A stretch of 64,000 nt of DNA from Gluconacetobacter diazotrophicus PA1 5 (GCF_000067045.1 NC_010125.1:3202001-3266000), one strand, 5' to 3'; positions 36,791-45,666 are shown, counted from the stretch's first letter. A program made the numbers and translations. Notes: generated from the letters alone by a model not told the origin.

Positions 36791-38803
36791 TTGACACTTT
36801 CTACACGTCGTCGCCCGGGCGGGACGATCACCTTCCTGACCGCCCTGACCCTGGCCAGCAGCATCGGTGCCATCGGCCTGGGCAACCCGGGCCACGCCGC
36901 CCCCAAGCCGTCCCGGACCGCCACCCCCGCGTCCACGCAGCAGGGTGCCTCGGTGCTGACCGTCCAGACCGGGAGCGACATCCCCGCCCATGTCACCTTT
37001 CCGACCGACGGGCGCGACTACGTCAAGCGCGACGTCATGATCCCGATGCGCGACGGGGTGAAGCTGCACACCGTCATCGTGGTGCCCCGCAACGCGCATG
37101 ACGCGCCGATCCTGCTGACGCGCACGCCCTATCACGCGTCGCAGCGGCTGAACCGGGTCGAGGATTCGCCGTCCATGCGCGCGCTGCTGCCGCAGGGCGA
37201 CGATGTGTTCGTCGAATCGGGCTATATCCGCGTCTTCCAGGACATTCGGGGCAAGTACGGGTCGGAAGGCGATTACGTGATGACGCGCCCGGTGCGCGGG
37301 CCGCTGAACCCCACCCGCACCGACGAGGTCACCGACGCGTGGGACACGATCGACTGGCTGGTCAAGAACCTGCCGGAATCGAACGGCCGCGTGGGCATGC
37401 TGGGCTCGTCCTATGAGGGGTTCACCGTGGTCATGGCGCTGCTGAACCCGCATCCGGCGCTGAAGGTCGCGGCCCCGGAAAGCCCGATGGTCGACGGCTG
37501 GATGGGCGATGACTGGTACCATTACGGCGCCTTCCGCCAGGGCGGGCTGGATTATTTCACCGAGCAGATGACCGTCCGTGGCGAGGGCAACCCGATTCCC
37601 CGCGTGGACCGCGACGATTACACGAACTTCCTGCGGGCCGGATCGGCCGGGCAGTTCGCCACCGCCGCCGGTCTGGACCAGTTCCCGTGGTGGCAGCGCA
37701 TGCTGGCCCACCCGGACTACGATGCCTTCTGGCAGAACCAGGCCCTGGACAAGCTGATCACCCGCCACCCGCTGACGGTGCCCACCCTGTGGGAACAGGG
37801 CCTGTGGGACCAGGAAGACATGTGGGGCGCGATCCATTCCTGGCAGGCGCTGAAGAAGACCAGCCCCAGCGTGCCGAACATCCTGGTCATGGGCCCGTGG
37901 CGGCACAGCCAGGTCAATTATGACGGATCGGAACTGGGCCCGCTGCATTGGGACGGCGACACCGCGCACCAGTTCCGGCGCGACGTGCTGCTGCCGTTCT
38001 TCAACCAGTACCTGCGCCCCGGCGCGCCGGCGGCGAACCTGCCGGAAGCCATCATCTACAATTCCGGCGAGAACCACTGGGACCGCTTCCCGCGCTGGCC
38101 CCTGGCCTGCGATGGCAAGGGCTGCGCCCATCCGATGAAGCCGCTGTTCCTGCAGGCGGGATACGGCCTGTCGTTCGATCATCCGGCGGCGGACGGGCAG
38201 GATTCCTATGTGTCCGATCCCGCGCATCCGGTGCCCTTCCTGCAGCGCCCGTTCAATTTCGCGACCGACGGCGCACGCTGGAAGACGTGGCTGGTGCAGG
38301 ACCAGCGCCAGGCGGAAAGCCGCCCGGACGTCCTGACCTATGAAACCCCGGTCCTGACGCAGTCGGTCCGCGTCAGCGGCGTGCCGGTGGCGGATCTGTT
38401 CGCGGCGACCAGCGGCACCGATTCGGACTGGGTGGTGAAGCTGATCGACGTGCAGCCGGCCACCAACGGCGACCGGCCGGAGATGGGCGGATACGAGCTG
38501 GCGGTGTCGATGGACATCTTCCGCGGCCGCTATCGCGAGGGCTTCGATCATTCGGTGGCCACGGTGCCGAACCAGGTGGCGCGCTATCGCTTCACGCTGC
38601 CGGCGGTCAACCACGTGTTCCAGCCGGGGCACCGGATCATGGTGCAGATCCAGTCCTCGCTGTTCCCACTCTATGACCGCAACCCGCAGACCTTCGTGCC
38701 CAACGTGCTGCGCGCCACGCCGCATGACTTCGTCGCCGCGACGCAGTCGGTCCATCGCGGCGGCGACCAGTCCACGGCGATCTGGCTGCCGGTCGTCCCG
38801 TAA
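36791..38803 (+). CDS. aehA: Alpha-amino acid ester hydrolase (S15/CocE fold)
   Basis: 670 residues from a TTG start. Secreted serine hydrolase that hydrolyses, and can transfer the acyl group from, alpha-amino acid esters, including beta-lactam side chains. The alpha/beta domain has the nucleophile Ser207 in GMLGSSYEGF, Asp in LWEQGLWDQEDMW and His in GPWRHSQVNYDG; the aspartates of SPMVDGWMGDDWYHYG form the carboxylate cluster that binds the substrate amino group. A jelly-roll C-terminal domain ends QSSLFPLYDRNPQTFVPN. Length and serine position fit the Acetobacter turbidans enzyme (667 residues, Ser205). The frame has no ATG near the start; TTG at 36791 with CAGGAG gives a proper signal peptide. 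Confidence 0.93.
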   Translation: MTLSTRRRPGGTITFLTALTLASSIGAIGLGNPGHAAPKPSRTATPASTQQGASVLTVQTGSDIPAHVTFPTDGRDYVKRDVMIPMRDGVKLHTVIVVPRNAHDAPILLTRTPYHASQRLNRVEDSPSMRALLPQGDDVFVESGYIRVFQDIRGKYGSEGDYVMTRPVRGPLNPTRTDEVTDAWDTIDWLVKNLPESNGRVGMLGSSYEGFTVVMALLNPHPALKVAAPESPMVDGWMGDDWYHYGAFRQGGLDYFTEQMTVRGEGNPIPRVDRDDYTNFLRAGSAGQFATAAGLDQFPWWQRMLAHPDYDAFWQNQALDKLITRHPLTVPTLWEQGLWDQEDMWGAIHSWQALKKTSPSVPNILVMGPWRHSQVNYDGSELGPLHWDGDTAHQFRRDVLLPFFNQYLRPGAPAANLPEAIIYNSGENHWDRFPRWPLACDGKGCAHPMKPLFLQAGYGLSFDHPAADGQDSYVSDPAHPVPFLQRPFNFATDGARWKTWLVQDQRQAESRPDVLTYETPVLTQSVRVSGVPVADLFAATSGTDSDWVVKLIDVQPATNGDRPEMGGYELAVSMDIFRGRYREGFDHSVATVPNQVARYRFTLPAVNHVFQPGHRIMVQIQSSLFPLYDRNPQTFVPNVLRATPHDFVAATQSVHRGGDQSTAIWLPVVP

Positions 38804-38867
38804 CCGCCCGGCGCACAACGGCGTCACGGAGTGGCCGGAGGGGGAGTCATGCGTCTATGATGGCCGC

Positions 38868-39374
38868 ATGAACTCCCCCTCCCCCGTTTCGGCCGCGATC
38901 CTCGCGGTCGTCGTACGCGACAGGCGCCTGCTGCTGATCCGGCGGGCCAACCCGCCGGACCAGGGCCTGTGGGGTTTTCCCGGCGGCCGCATCGAGCATG
39001 GCGAGACCGTCATGCAGGCCGCCGAGCGCGAACTGCGCGAGGAAACCGGCTTCATCGCCCGGGCGCAGGGCGTGCTGACGGCATTCGACGTGCTGGACCA
39101 CGCCCCGGACGGTGCCCTGCGGTTCCATTACGTCATCGTCGTCGTGCGCTGCGCCGATTCGGGACAGGATACGGTGCGCGCGGCCGACGATGCGCTGGAT
39201 GTCGACTGGTTCACGCTGGACCAGGTGCGCGACGCCCCCGAACGCATGAGCCCCGGCCTGCTGGAACTGGGCACGCTGGCCCTGTCGGACCGGGGCATCG
39301 CCCCGTGGCCCGTTCCCACCGCCGCCCCCCTGCGGCGGCGTCCGCCCGTCCCCGCACAGGGCTCCACGCCATGA
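38868..39374 (+). CDS. NUDIX hydrolase
   Basis: 168 residues. The Nudix box GGRIEHGETVMQAAERELREETGF follows the G-x5-E-x7-R-E-x2-E-E-x-G pattern, so it should cleave a nucleoside-diphosphate-linked substrate using Mg2+. The start resembles ADP-ribose or CTP pyrophosphatases (ILAVVVRDRRLLLIRRANPPDQGLWGFPGG) but the substrate cannot be named. The C-terminal 25 residues are proline-rich. The stop overlaps the receiver gene start as ATGA, so the two are translationally coupled. Confidence 0.9.
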   Translation: MNSPSPVSAAILAVVVRDRRLLLIRRANPPDQGLWGFPGGRIEHGETVMQAAERELREETGFIARAQGVLTAFDVLDHAPDGALRFHYVIVVVRCADSGQDTVRAADDALDVDWFTLDQVRDAPERMSPGLLELGTLALSDRGIAPWPVPTAAPLRRRPPVPAQGSTP

Positions 39375-39724
39375 CGTCCCCCCGCCACGTCCTGCTGGTC
39401 GAGGACGAATCCGCCATCGCCGACCTGGTCCGCACGGCGCTGGAGGCGTCCGGCCTGCGCGTCACCCCATGCGCCGACGTGCAATCCGCCCTGCGGGAAC
39501 TGGACCGGGGCGCGTTCGACCTGGCCATCCTGGACCTGACCCTGCCCGACGGGTCGCCCGATCCCCTGGCCAGGCGCCTGGCGGATGCAGGGGTGCCGAT
39601 CATCGCCATCAGCGGCGACCCGGCACGCCTGGCGACATTCGCATATGGCCAGGGCCTGGAAAAACCGTTCCGGATTCGCGCCCTGCTGGACCGGATCAAG
39701 GATACCCTGCCCGCGTCGCGGTGA
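39371..39724 (+). CDS. Single-domain response regulator
   Basis: 117 residues, a lone receiver domain with all phosphorylation residues: acidic pair Glu11-Asp12, phospho-acceptor Asp55 (AILDLTLPDG), Ser81 (IAISGDP) and Lys98 (LEKPF). There is no output domain, so it acts by protein contact, like CheY or the DivK class, or as a phosphate sink. The cognate kinase is not in the window. The gene overlaps the NUDIX gene by four bases, an unusual partner. Confidence 0.88.
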   Translation: MTSPRHVLLVEDESAIADLVRTALEASGLRVTPCADVQSALRELDRGAFDLAILDLTLPDGSPDPLARRLADAGVPIIAISGDPARLATFAYGQGLEKPFRIRALLDRIKDTLPASR

Positions 39725-39730
39725 CAGGCC

Positions 39731-41197
39731 TTATACAGCCCCGGAGGGCAGGCGCGCCGTCCAGGCCGGCGCTTCGGGCGCCAGCGTCACGCGAAAGACC
39801 GCATAGCGTTCGGCCACTTGGGCGCCCCGCCCGCGCGCCAGCGTGCCGATCCGCGTCATCCGGCTGAACGGGGTGGGATCGACGGTGCGCAGGCGTCGTT
39901 CGCTGCACAGGAAGATCCCCTGCTGGCCGCCGGCCGCACGCGGCAGGTCGAACAGGGCCCAGCGCGGCTCGATCCCGATCACCGGCCGGCGCGGCAGCGC
40001 CAGGGCCAGTTCCGATGCCAGTCCGTATTCATCGGCGGCGATGAAGCCGCCGGAAGGGGCCATGCCGTCCGCCGCACGGGCCAGGTCCTGCCAGCCAGCC
40101 ATCTGGCGCAGGGTGATGTCCAGATGCGGCGACAGCGCGACGGGCGACAGCGTGGACTGCACATAGACCAGCAGCGTCAGCACGAAGCCCAGCGCCGATG
40201 CCGGCCCCCAGAAGCGCCAGGTCAGGGAAGCCGCCGCGATCGCAAGACCGGGATAGAGCAGCACCGGCCAGTTGGCCTGCACCCGGTCGCCCAGCGCATG
40301 CTGCACGAACACCACGATGGCGGGCACGGTCCAGCAGGCCAGCAGCGCCGCCGCATCGTCCCGCCACGCGCGGCGCAGGGCCTGCCACAACCCGCCCGCG
40401 AAGAACAGGGCCACCAGCGGCGTTGCCAGGCCGACCTGCCCCCCCGCCAGTTCCCCCAGGAACTGCACCGCCCGCGCCGGCCGCCAGTCGCCCGCCCGGC
40501 CACCCTGTCGGACAAAGCTGGCCCAGTGATGCGCCGCGTTCCACCCGATGACGGGCAGGAACAGCAGCAGGGCCAGCATGGCGGCACACCAGGGCCAGGG
40601 CGTGCGCAGCCACACCCGCCCGGACCGGCTGCCCAGCAGCCAGAACGCCAGCCCCGCCCCCGGCAGCACCGCCGTGTATTTGCTGTCGCACGCCAGGCCC
40701 AGCGCCAGCCCCAGCACCAGCCACCAGCCACCCCGACCGGTGACGTGCAGCCGCCCCAGCGCCCACAGCGCCGTGGTGATGAAGAACAGCAGGGGCGTGT
40801 CCGGCGTCATCGTCACCGCGCCGATGCCCAGCGCCAGCGTGGCATTCAGCAGGATTCCGGCCCGAACCATCCGTCCGGCCGCCGGCCCCCATCCCAGGTC
40901 CCGCGCGGCGGCGGCCAGGAACAGCGTCCCCACACCGGCGGAAAGCGCCGCCGGCAGGCGAATGCCCAGCGTCGTATCGCCCAGCAGCGCGGTCCCGCCG
41001 CGAATCCACAGGGCGACCATCGGTGGATGGTCCAGATAGCCGGGCGCGAGCGCGCGGGACCACACCCAGTAATAGGCCTCGTCCGGCGAAGGCGGAGTGC
41101 AGGCGGCCACGATACCGCGCAGCACCGTCAGCAGGCCCAGCGCAACGCCGCCCCATACCAGCAGACTGCGATCGGCGTACCCGGCCCTGCCGGTCAA
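39731..41197 (-). CDS. Glycosyltransferase family 39-type integral membrane protein
   Basis: 488 residues with about eleven membrane segments. The N-terminal periplasmic loop PPSPDEAYYWVWSRALAPGYLDHPPMVALW carries the catalytic Asp-Glu and the DHPP stretch typical of ArnT/PMT_2 transferases, which move a sugar from an undecaprenyl- or polyprenyl-phosphate to lipid A or protein in the periplasm. The start is a TTG at 41197 that overlaps the ancestral stop of the preceding gene (TTGA). Together with the GT2-GtrA protein it forms a donor-and-transfer pair for lipid-linked sugar. Acceptor unknown. Confidence 0.85.
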   Translation of the reverse strand: MTGRAGYADRSLLVWGGVALGLLTVLRGIVAACTPPSPDEAYYWVWSRALAPGYLDHPPMVALWIRGGTALLGDTTLGIRLPAALSAGVGTLFLAAAARDLGWGPAAGRMVRAGILLNATLALGIGAVTMTPDTPLLFFITTALWALGRLHVTGRGGWWLVLGLALGLACDSKYTAVLPGAGLAFWLLGSRSGRVWLRTPWPWCAAMLALLLFLPVIGWNAAHHWASFVRQGGRAGDWRPARAVQFLGELAGGQVGLATPLVALFFAGGLWQALRRAWRDDAAALLACWTVPAIVVFVQHALGDRVQANWPVLLYPGLAIAAASLTWRFWGPASALGFVLTLLVYVQSTLSPVALSPHLDITLRQMAGWQDLARAADGMAPSGGFIAADEYGLASELALALPRRPVIGIEPRWALFDLPRAAGGQQGIFLCSERRLRTVDPTPFSRMTRIGTLARGRGAQVAERYAVFRVTLAPEAPAWTARLPSGAV

Positions 41198-41210
41198 CGC
41201 ACCCGCCAGA

Positions 41211-42344
41211 TCAGCGTCGACGACACGGCGTATTCCACACCACGGCGATCGCGGCCCCCGCGGCCCCCGCCTGGTTCCATTTGCCGTCCTCGCTGAAGAC
41301 CGCGCGCGCGATGCCGATATCGGCGAGTGCGCCCACCGAGCAGATCGCCAGGAACAGCAGCAGCCCCAGCCACATCCGGCCGCCGCGCAGGCGGCAGTCG
41401 CGGTAGGTCAGGGAATTGTTCATCCAGAAATTGGCCACCATGGCGGCCACGGTCCCGATCCCCTGCCCGGACGCGAAATCGGCGCCGCACCGGCGGGCAA
41501 CGTCCAGCACCACCAGGTTGACCAGGATGCCCACCAGGCCGACCAGGGCAAACGCGATGAAGCGGGTCGGCAGGAACCCGCGGCATACCTTGTCGCCCAG
41601 CATCGCCAGGAACTGGATCAGGACCAGGACGTCCAGCTTGCTCTCGCCCGCCGCGCGGGGGCGGAAGACGAACGGGACCTCCAGCACCCGCGGGCGCTGG
41701 GGGGCGGACAGGAACACGTCCAGCAGGATCTTGAACCCCGTCCCCGACAGATGCGGCACCGCGCGTTCGAACAGGTCGCGCCGCATGGCGAAAAACCCGC
41801 TCATCGGGTCCCCCAGCCGCACCGGCAGGATCATCTGCACCATGCGGATGCCGGAATCCGACAGGAATTTCCGCCAGCCATTGGCCAGGCCGGCATTGTC
41901 GCCGCCTTCGACATGGCGGCTGCCGACGGCGATGTCGTAGCCGTCGCGCACCACCGCGTCGATCAGCCGGCCCAGGCAGCTCTCATCATGCTGCATGTCG
42001 CCGTCCATGACGGCGACCACGCGCGCCGAGGACGACAGGACGCCCTCGATCACCGCCGAGGACAGGCCACGGCGACCCACGCGCAGGATGCCCCGCACCC
42101 GGCCATCGCATTCCGCAAGCGACCGGACCTCGTCGATCGTGCCGTCGGGCGAGTTGTCATCGACGAAGATGACCTCCCACTCCCGCCCCGCCAGGGCGGC
42201 GGACAGGGCGGCGACCATGGGGCGCACGTTCGCGCGCTCGTTGTAGCAGGGGACCACGATGCTGATATCGGCCGCCAGCCGGACCGTGTCGGGCCGCGCC
42301 TTGGTGGCCGGCGGTGCATCGACGGGGGGCAGGACGATGCTCAC
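41211..42344 (-). CDS. GT2 polyprenyl-phosphate glycosyltransferase fused to GtrA, C-terminus frameshifted
   Basis: 377 residues as read. N-terminal DPM1-type GT2 domain (SIVVPCYNERANV, VIFVDDNSPDGT, VAVMDGDMQHDE, GDPMSGFFAMRR, residues 27-240), then four hydrophobic segments of a GtrA-like flippase domain. It makes polyprenyl-phosphate sugar and helps move it across the membrane. The end reads VVWNTPCRRR; with one extra base near 41233 it becomes VVWNYAVSSTLIWRVR, the normal kind of GtrA ending, and its stop would overlap the next gene's TTG. So a 1-base deletion or sequence error is likely. Start is GTG at 42344, overlapping the Lrp stop. Confidence 0.85.
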   Translation of the reverse strand: MSIVLPPVDAPPATKARPDTVRLAADISIVVPCYNERANVRPMVAALSAALAGREWEVIFVDDNSPDGTIDEVRSLAECDGRVRGILRVGRRGLSSAVIEGVLSSSARVVAVMDGDMQHDESCLGRLIDAVVRDGYDIAVGSRHVEGGDNAGLANGWRKFLSDSGIRMVQMILPVRLGDPMSGFFAMRRDLFERAVPHLSGTGFKILLDVFLSAPQRPRVLEVPFVFRPRAAGESKLDVLVLIQFLAMLGDKVCRGFLPTRFIAFALVGLVGILVNLVVLDVARRCGADFASGQGIGTVAAMVANFWMNNSLTYRDCRLRGGRMWLGLLLFLAICSVGALADIGIARAVFSEDGKWNQAGAAGAAIAVVWNTPCRRR

Positions 42345-42853
42345 ATGTCCGTCCCTGCCACGCCCATGCCGCCGGCGCCGGGGGGCTGCACGGGCACGCC
42401 GGCGCGGCTCAGCGCCGTGCGGATGGTCTGCAATGTCTGGACCCGGCTGACATGCGGGCTTTCGGTCAGGCGGCGGGTCAACTGGTTTTCATGCGCGGCG
42501 TCGCGCGCCACCAGCCGGACCAGGAAGTCCCCGCCGCCCCGGATCATGTGGCACTCCCGGACCTCGGGCCATTCGGCCACCTGGGTCTCGAACGCGGTCA
42601 GGACGGCTTCCTTCTGGCTGTCCAGCCCGATCAGGGCGAACAGCGTGATCGTCCAGCCCAGCAGGGCGGCGTCGGTATCGGCGTGGTAGCCGCGGATCAG
42701 CCCTTCTTCCTCCAGCCGCCGCACGCGCCGCAGGCAGGGCGGGGCGGAAATACCGACCCGGCGCGCCAGTTCCACGTTCGTCATGCGGCCATCCGCCTGG
42801 AGTTCGGCTACGATCCGACGGTCAATCGCATCCAGGTCCATCACTTCAGTCAT
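42341..42853 (-). CDS. Lrp/AsnC family transcriptional regulator
   Basis: 170 residues. N-terminal HTH (DLDAIDRRIVAELQADGRMTNVELARRVGISAPPCLRRVRRLEEEGLI) and C-terminal RAM/ligand domain (WTITLFALIGLDSQKEAVL, VRECHMIRGGGDFLVRLVARD). Lrp-type proteins sense amino acids. The ATG at 42853 is chosen because GGGACGGAA is in front and the HTH begins directly; upstream frame is not conserved. The stop overlaps the GTG of the glycosyltransferase gene by four bases, so this regulator is cotranscribed with the two glycosyltransferases. It is divergent from trxB. Confidence 0.9.
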   Translation of the reverse strand: MTEVMDLDAIDRRIVAELQADGRMTNVELARRVGISAPPCLRRVRRLEEEGLIRGYHADTDAALLGWTITLFALIGLDSQKEAVLTAFETQVAEWPEVRECHMIRGGGDFLVRLVARDAAHENQLTRRLTESPHVSRVQTLQTIRTALSRAGVPVQPPGAGGMGVAGTDM

Positions 42854-42992
42854 TTCCGTCCCAAATCTGATGGCGCGCAGGATATGGCATGCGCCCGTTG
42901 CCGAAAAGGGCGCAGCAGATCCCGCGCGCCTTGTGTCCAGCGCATTGGACGGCCATATCCCCTGCATTGTGATCACATCGACGCCCGAGTCC

Positions 42993-43955
42993 ATGACCCA
43001 GACCCATACCACCGACCTTCTTGTCATCGGCGCCGGCCCCGCCGGCTATACCGCCGCGATCTATGCCGCGCGCGCCAACCTGAAGCCCATCCTGGTGGCC
43101 GGCCTGCAGCCGGGCGGACAGTTGATGATCACCACCGACGTGTATAATTACCCGGGCTTCGCCCGCGGCATCCAGGGCCCCGAACTGATGGAACAGATGG
43201 CGGCCCAAGCCGCGCATGTGGGTACGCAGATCATCCACGACATCATCACCGAATGCACTCTGAAGGGTCACGGCGGGGCGGGCGAACCGTTCCGCCTGGT
43301 CGGCGATTCCGGTGACGTCTACCTGGCCCGCTCGGTCGTCATCGCCACCGGGGCACAGGCCAAGTGGCTGGGCATTCCCGGCGAGGCCCAATACCAGGGG
43401 TCCGGGGTTTCGGCCTGCGCCACCTGTGACGGATTCTTCTATCGCGGCCGGACCGTCGCCGTCATCGGCGGCGGCAACACGGCGGTCGAGGAAGCGCTGT
43501 ACCTGACCCATCATGCCGAACATGTGATCCTGATCCACCGGCGCGACAGCCTGCGCGCGGAAAAGATCCTGCAGGACCGGCTGTTCGCCCACCCCAAGAT
43601 CACGGTGAAATGGAATTGCGTGGTGGACGAGATCGTGGCCACCGGCACCCCGCCCGTCGTCACGGGCCTGAATCTGCGCGATATTTCATCGGGCACGAAC
43701 GAACACCTGGCGGTCGACGGCGTTTTCGTCGCGATCGGGCATGCCCCGAACACGGCGGTTTTCAAGGACCAGGTCGAAACCGACGACGAGGGATATATCG
43801 TCACCAACCCGGGCGGCACGCGCACGTCGGTGCCGGGCGTCTTCGCCGCCGGAGACGTGCAGGACCGCATTTACCGCCAGGCCGTTACCGCGGCGGGAAC
43901 CGGCTGCATGGCCGCGCTGGAGGCGGAACGTTACCTGGCGGGAATGTCGCACTGA
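42993..43955 (+). CDS. trxB: Thioredoxin reductase
   Basis: 320 residues. NADPH- and FAD-dependent reductase of thioredoxin. FAD site GAGPAGYTAAIYAAR, redox-active Cys142-Ala-Thr-Cys145 in ACATCDGFFY, NADPH site GGGNTAVEEALYL with HRRDSLRAEKI, and the C-terminal FAD motif GVFAAGDVQDRIYRQAVTAAGTGCMAA. Length and motifs are normal. The start at 42993 (MTQTHTTDLL) was chosen as the last Met before the FAD loop. A LysR-type gene follows after 89 bases. Confidence 0.96.
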   Translation: MTQTHTTDLLVIGAGPAGYTAAIYAARANLKPILVAGLQPGGQLMITTDVYNYPGFARGIQGPELMEQMAAQAAHVGTQIIHDIITECTLKGHGGAGEPFRLVGDSGDVYLARSVVIATGAQAKWLGIPGEAQYQGSGVSACATCDGFFYRGRTVAVIGGGNTAVEEALYLTHHAEHVILIHRRDSLRAEKILQDRLFAHPKITVKWNCVVDEIVATGTPPVVTGLNLRDISSGTNEHLAVDGVFVAIGHAPNTAVFKDQVETDDEGYIVTNPGGTRTSVPGVFAAGDVQDRIYRQAVTAAGTGCMAALEAERYLAGMSH

Positions 43956-44044
43956 ATACCATAAATCCTTGACCGGATCGGGTATTTCCGTCACCAGAAC
44001 CAGATTGTAACGACAGGTTCTCCAGCCAGGATCGGAATGCAGCG

Positions 44045-44929
44045 TTGGACTGGGATAAACTCCGTATTTTCCATGCGGTGGCCGAAGCAGGGTCCTTCAC
44101 ACACGCGGGTGACGTACTCAATCTTAGCCAGTCGGCGGTCTCCCGCCAGATTTCGGCGCTGGAAGAAGCGCTGCAGGTTCCCCTGTTCCACCGACACGCG
44201 CGCGGACTGATCCTGACGGAACAGGGCGAAACCCTGAACCAGACGGTGCGCGAGGTCTTTTCCAAGCTGGCGATGACCCAGTCCCTGCTGACCGAAAGCA
44301 AGGAAAAGGCCGCCGGACGGCTGCGCGTGACCACGACGACCGGTTTCGGAACCTGCTGGCTGACGCCGCGCCTGCATCGTTTCGTGGACGCCAATCCGGA
44401 CATCAGCATCACCCTGATCCTGGAAGACAACGACCTGGATCTGGGCATGCGCGAGGCCGATGTCGCGGTGCGGATGCACCCGCCGCGCCAGCCCGACCTG
44501 GTCCAGCGCCACCTGGCGGACTTCCCGCTGCCGATCTACGCCTCGCCCGGCTATCTGGAGGAATTCGGCACCCCGGCGACGCTGGACGACCTGTCCAGCC
44601 ACAAGCTGGTGCTGTTCGGCGGCTATCATCCGCCGGTGCCGCACATCAACTGGCTGGCCGAAGCCGGCGTGCCGGCGGACGAGAAGCGCCCCGCGCGGAT
44701 CGAGGTCAACAGCCTGCCGGCCATGGCCGAGGCCATCGCCTCCGGCGTCGGAATCGGGTCGATCCCGGCCTATGCGGCGGTCCTGCACCCGCATCTGGTC
44801 AAGATCCTGTCGGACGTCACGGTCCCGACGGTCGATGCCTATTTCGTCTATCCCGAGGAACTGCGCACATCGAAGCGCGTCGCGGTCTTCCGCGATTTCC
44901 TGCTGGCCGAAATCAACGGCCGTCACTGA
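44045..44929 (+). CDS. LysR-family transcriptional regulator
   Basis: 294 residues from a TTG (MDWDKLRIFHAVAEAGSFTHAGD). Winged HTH at residues 1-65 (LNLSQSAVSRQISALEEALQVPLFHRHARG) and a type-2 periplasmic-binding-like effector domain (LRVTTTTGFGTCWLTPRLHRF, ASPGYLEEFG, ASGVGIGSIPAYAA). The effector is unknown. LysR genes following trxB are frequent in Rhodospirillales, but the regulon has not been read here. The TTG start is favoured because MDWDKLR is the family-typical opening. Confidence 0.92.
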   Translation: MDWDKLRIFHAVAEAGSFTHAGDVLNLSQSAVSRQISALEEALQVPLFHRHARGLILTEQGETLNQTVREVFSKLAMTQSLLTESKEKAAGRLRVTTTTGFGTCWLTPRLHRFVDANPDISITLILEDNDLDLGMREADVAVRMHPPRQPDLVQRHLADFPLPIYASPGYLEEFGTPATLDDLSSHKLVLFGGYHPPVPHINWLAEAGVPADEKRPARIEVNSLPAMAEAIASGVGIGSIPAYAAVLHPHLVKILSDVTVPTVDAYFVYPEELRTSKRVAVFRDFLLAEINGRH

Positions 44930-44980
44930 CAGGTCCGCATCCAGCCAGGCAGCATTCGAATGCAACAGGAAAAACGGACA

Positions 44981-45400
44981 ATGGCCGGCGGCGGCACAGG
45001 CACACAGGGCAACGGAACAGCCAAGCAGGCGTACGAGGCCCGCCGCGCCGCCAAGGCCGGCGTCAGCCTGGATCGCTGGATGGACCAGAAGGACGAACGC
45101 CGGACCGTGGCCAAGGCCGCGCCTGCACGATCCAATCCCCCGCCGGCCAATCCGCTGCTGGCCCTGGCACGCTCCACCTGGCGCCGCCTGATGGACCGGA
45201 CCGGGCCCACCGACCGCTTTAGCGGCTTGGGGCGAAAAGCCGGGGCTTTGCCCCGGCGTGCCGTCCCGCTCAGCTATGCCGATGCGCCGTGCGTCGCAAC
45301 TGGCACCGGCGCGAGGTATCGCGATAATACATCGCCTGCCCGATCGGGGCGAAATAGCGACGCCGCCCGACCGCCCGCAACCTGTGCCCGGGGGTCGTGA
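44981..45400 (+). CDS. Small hypothetical protein, C-terminal part doubtful
   Basis: The first 80 codons look protein-coding: charged, lysine/arginine-rich with AKQAYEARRAAKAGVSLDRWMDQKDERR. From about 45225 the frame crosses the terminator hairpin of the opposite gene and then overlaps that gene's coding part antisense, so the last 60 residues are probably not native; a stop TAG exists one frame away at about 45229. A small frameshift near 45220 would end the protein there. Family not recognised. ATG 44981 is preferred over 44960. Confidence 0.45.
   Translation: MAGGGTGTQGNGTAKQAYEARRAAKAGVSLDRWMDQKDERRTVAKAAPARSNPPPANPLLALARSTWRRLMDRTGPTDRFSGLGRKAGALPRRAVPLSYADAPCVATGTGARYRDNTSPARSGRNSDAARPPATCARGS
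45235..45257 (-). terminator. Rho-independent terminator (minus strand)
   Basis: On the minus strand GCCGGGGC-AAA-GCCCCGGC is followed directly by TTTT: an 8-base-pair GC stem with a 3-base loop and a short T tail, 12 bases after the stop of the gene at 45270-45542. Confidence 0.75.
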
Positions 45401-45542
45401 TGACGGCGTCATGCGTCGCACAGAGATGCGCCGCCAGACCGGTACGACGATGGGCATGGCGCTGCCCGTCCCGCGCCCATGCCGGACCGCCGGCACCCAG
45501 TGCCATACACACTACCAGAAGACCCGAGATCACGTCCCGCAT
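45270..45542 (-). CDS. Small exported basic protein
   Basis: 90 residues: signal peptide MRDVISGLLVVCMALGAGGPAWA, cleaved before RDGQ, then a short mature part rich in His and Arg (QRHAHRRTGLAAHLC, RHRLRAVGRRRYF) with two cysteines. It could bind metal or nucleic acid, but nothing proves it. The terminator directly after the stop supports a real gene. Longer frames upstream (to 45641) put hydrophobic residues in the wrong place. Confidence 0.6.
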   Translation of the reverse strand: MRDVISGLLVVCMALGAGGPAWARDGQRHAHRRTGLAAHLCATHDAVITTPGHRLRAVGRRRYFAPIGQAMYYRDTSRRCQLRRTAHRHS

Positions 45543-45666
45543 CCTGCGCCCCTTCATGGCCCGCCTTCTTCCATAGAGAAGAACCCGTAGCAGCAGCAAT
45601 TGGAACATATCAAGAACATTCGGCAGGACGAACCGGAACACGAAGGAATGACCGTCCTTCGTTCCC

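Noticed and set aside
36773-38827. A 684-codon minus-strand frame opposite the ester hydrolase
   Set aside because: Same cause: antisense of strongly biased codons. The plus-strand protein has a full catalytic triad.
45235-45257. The GC hairpin as a terminator for the plus-strand gene at 44981
   Set aside because: The T tail is on the minus strand and the plus-strand frame reads through the hairpin; it fits the opposite gene.
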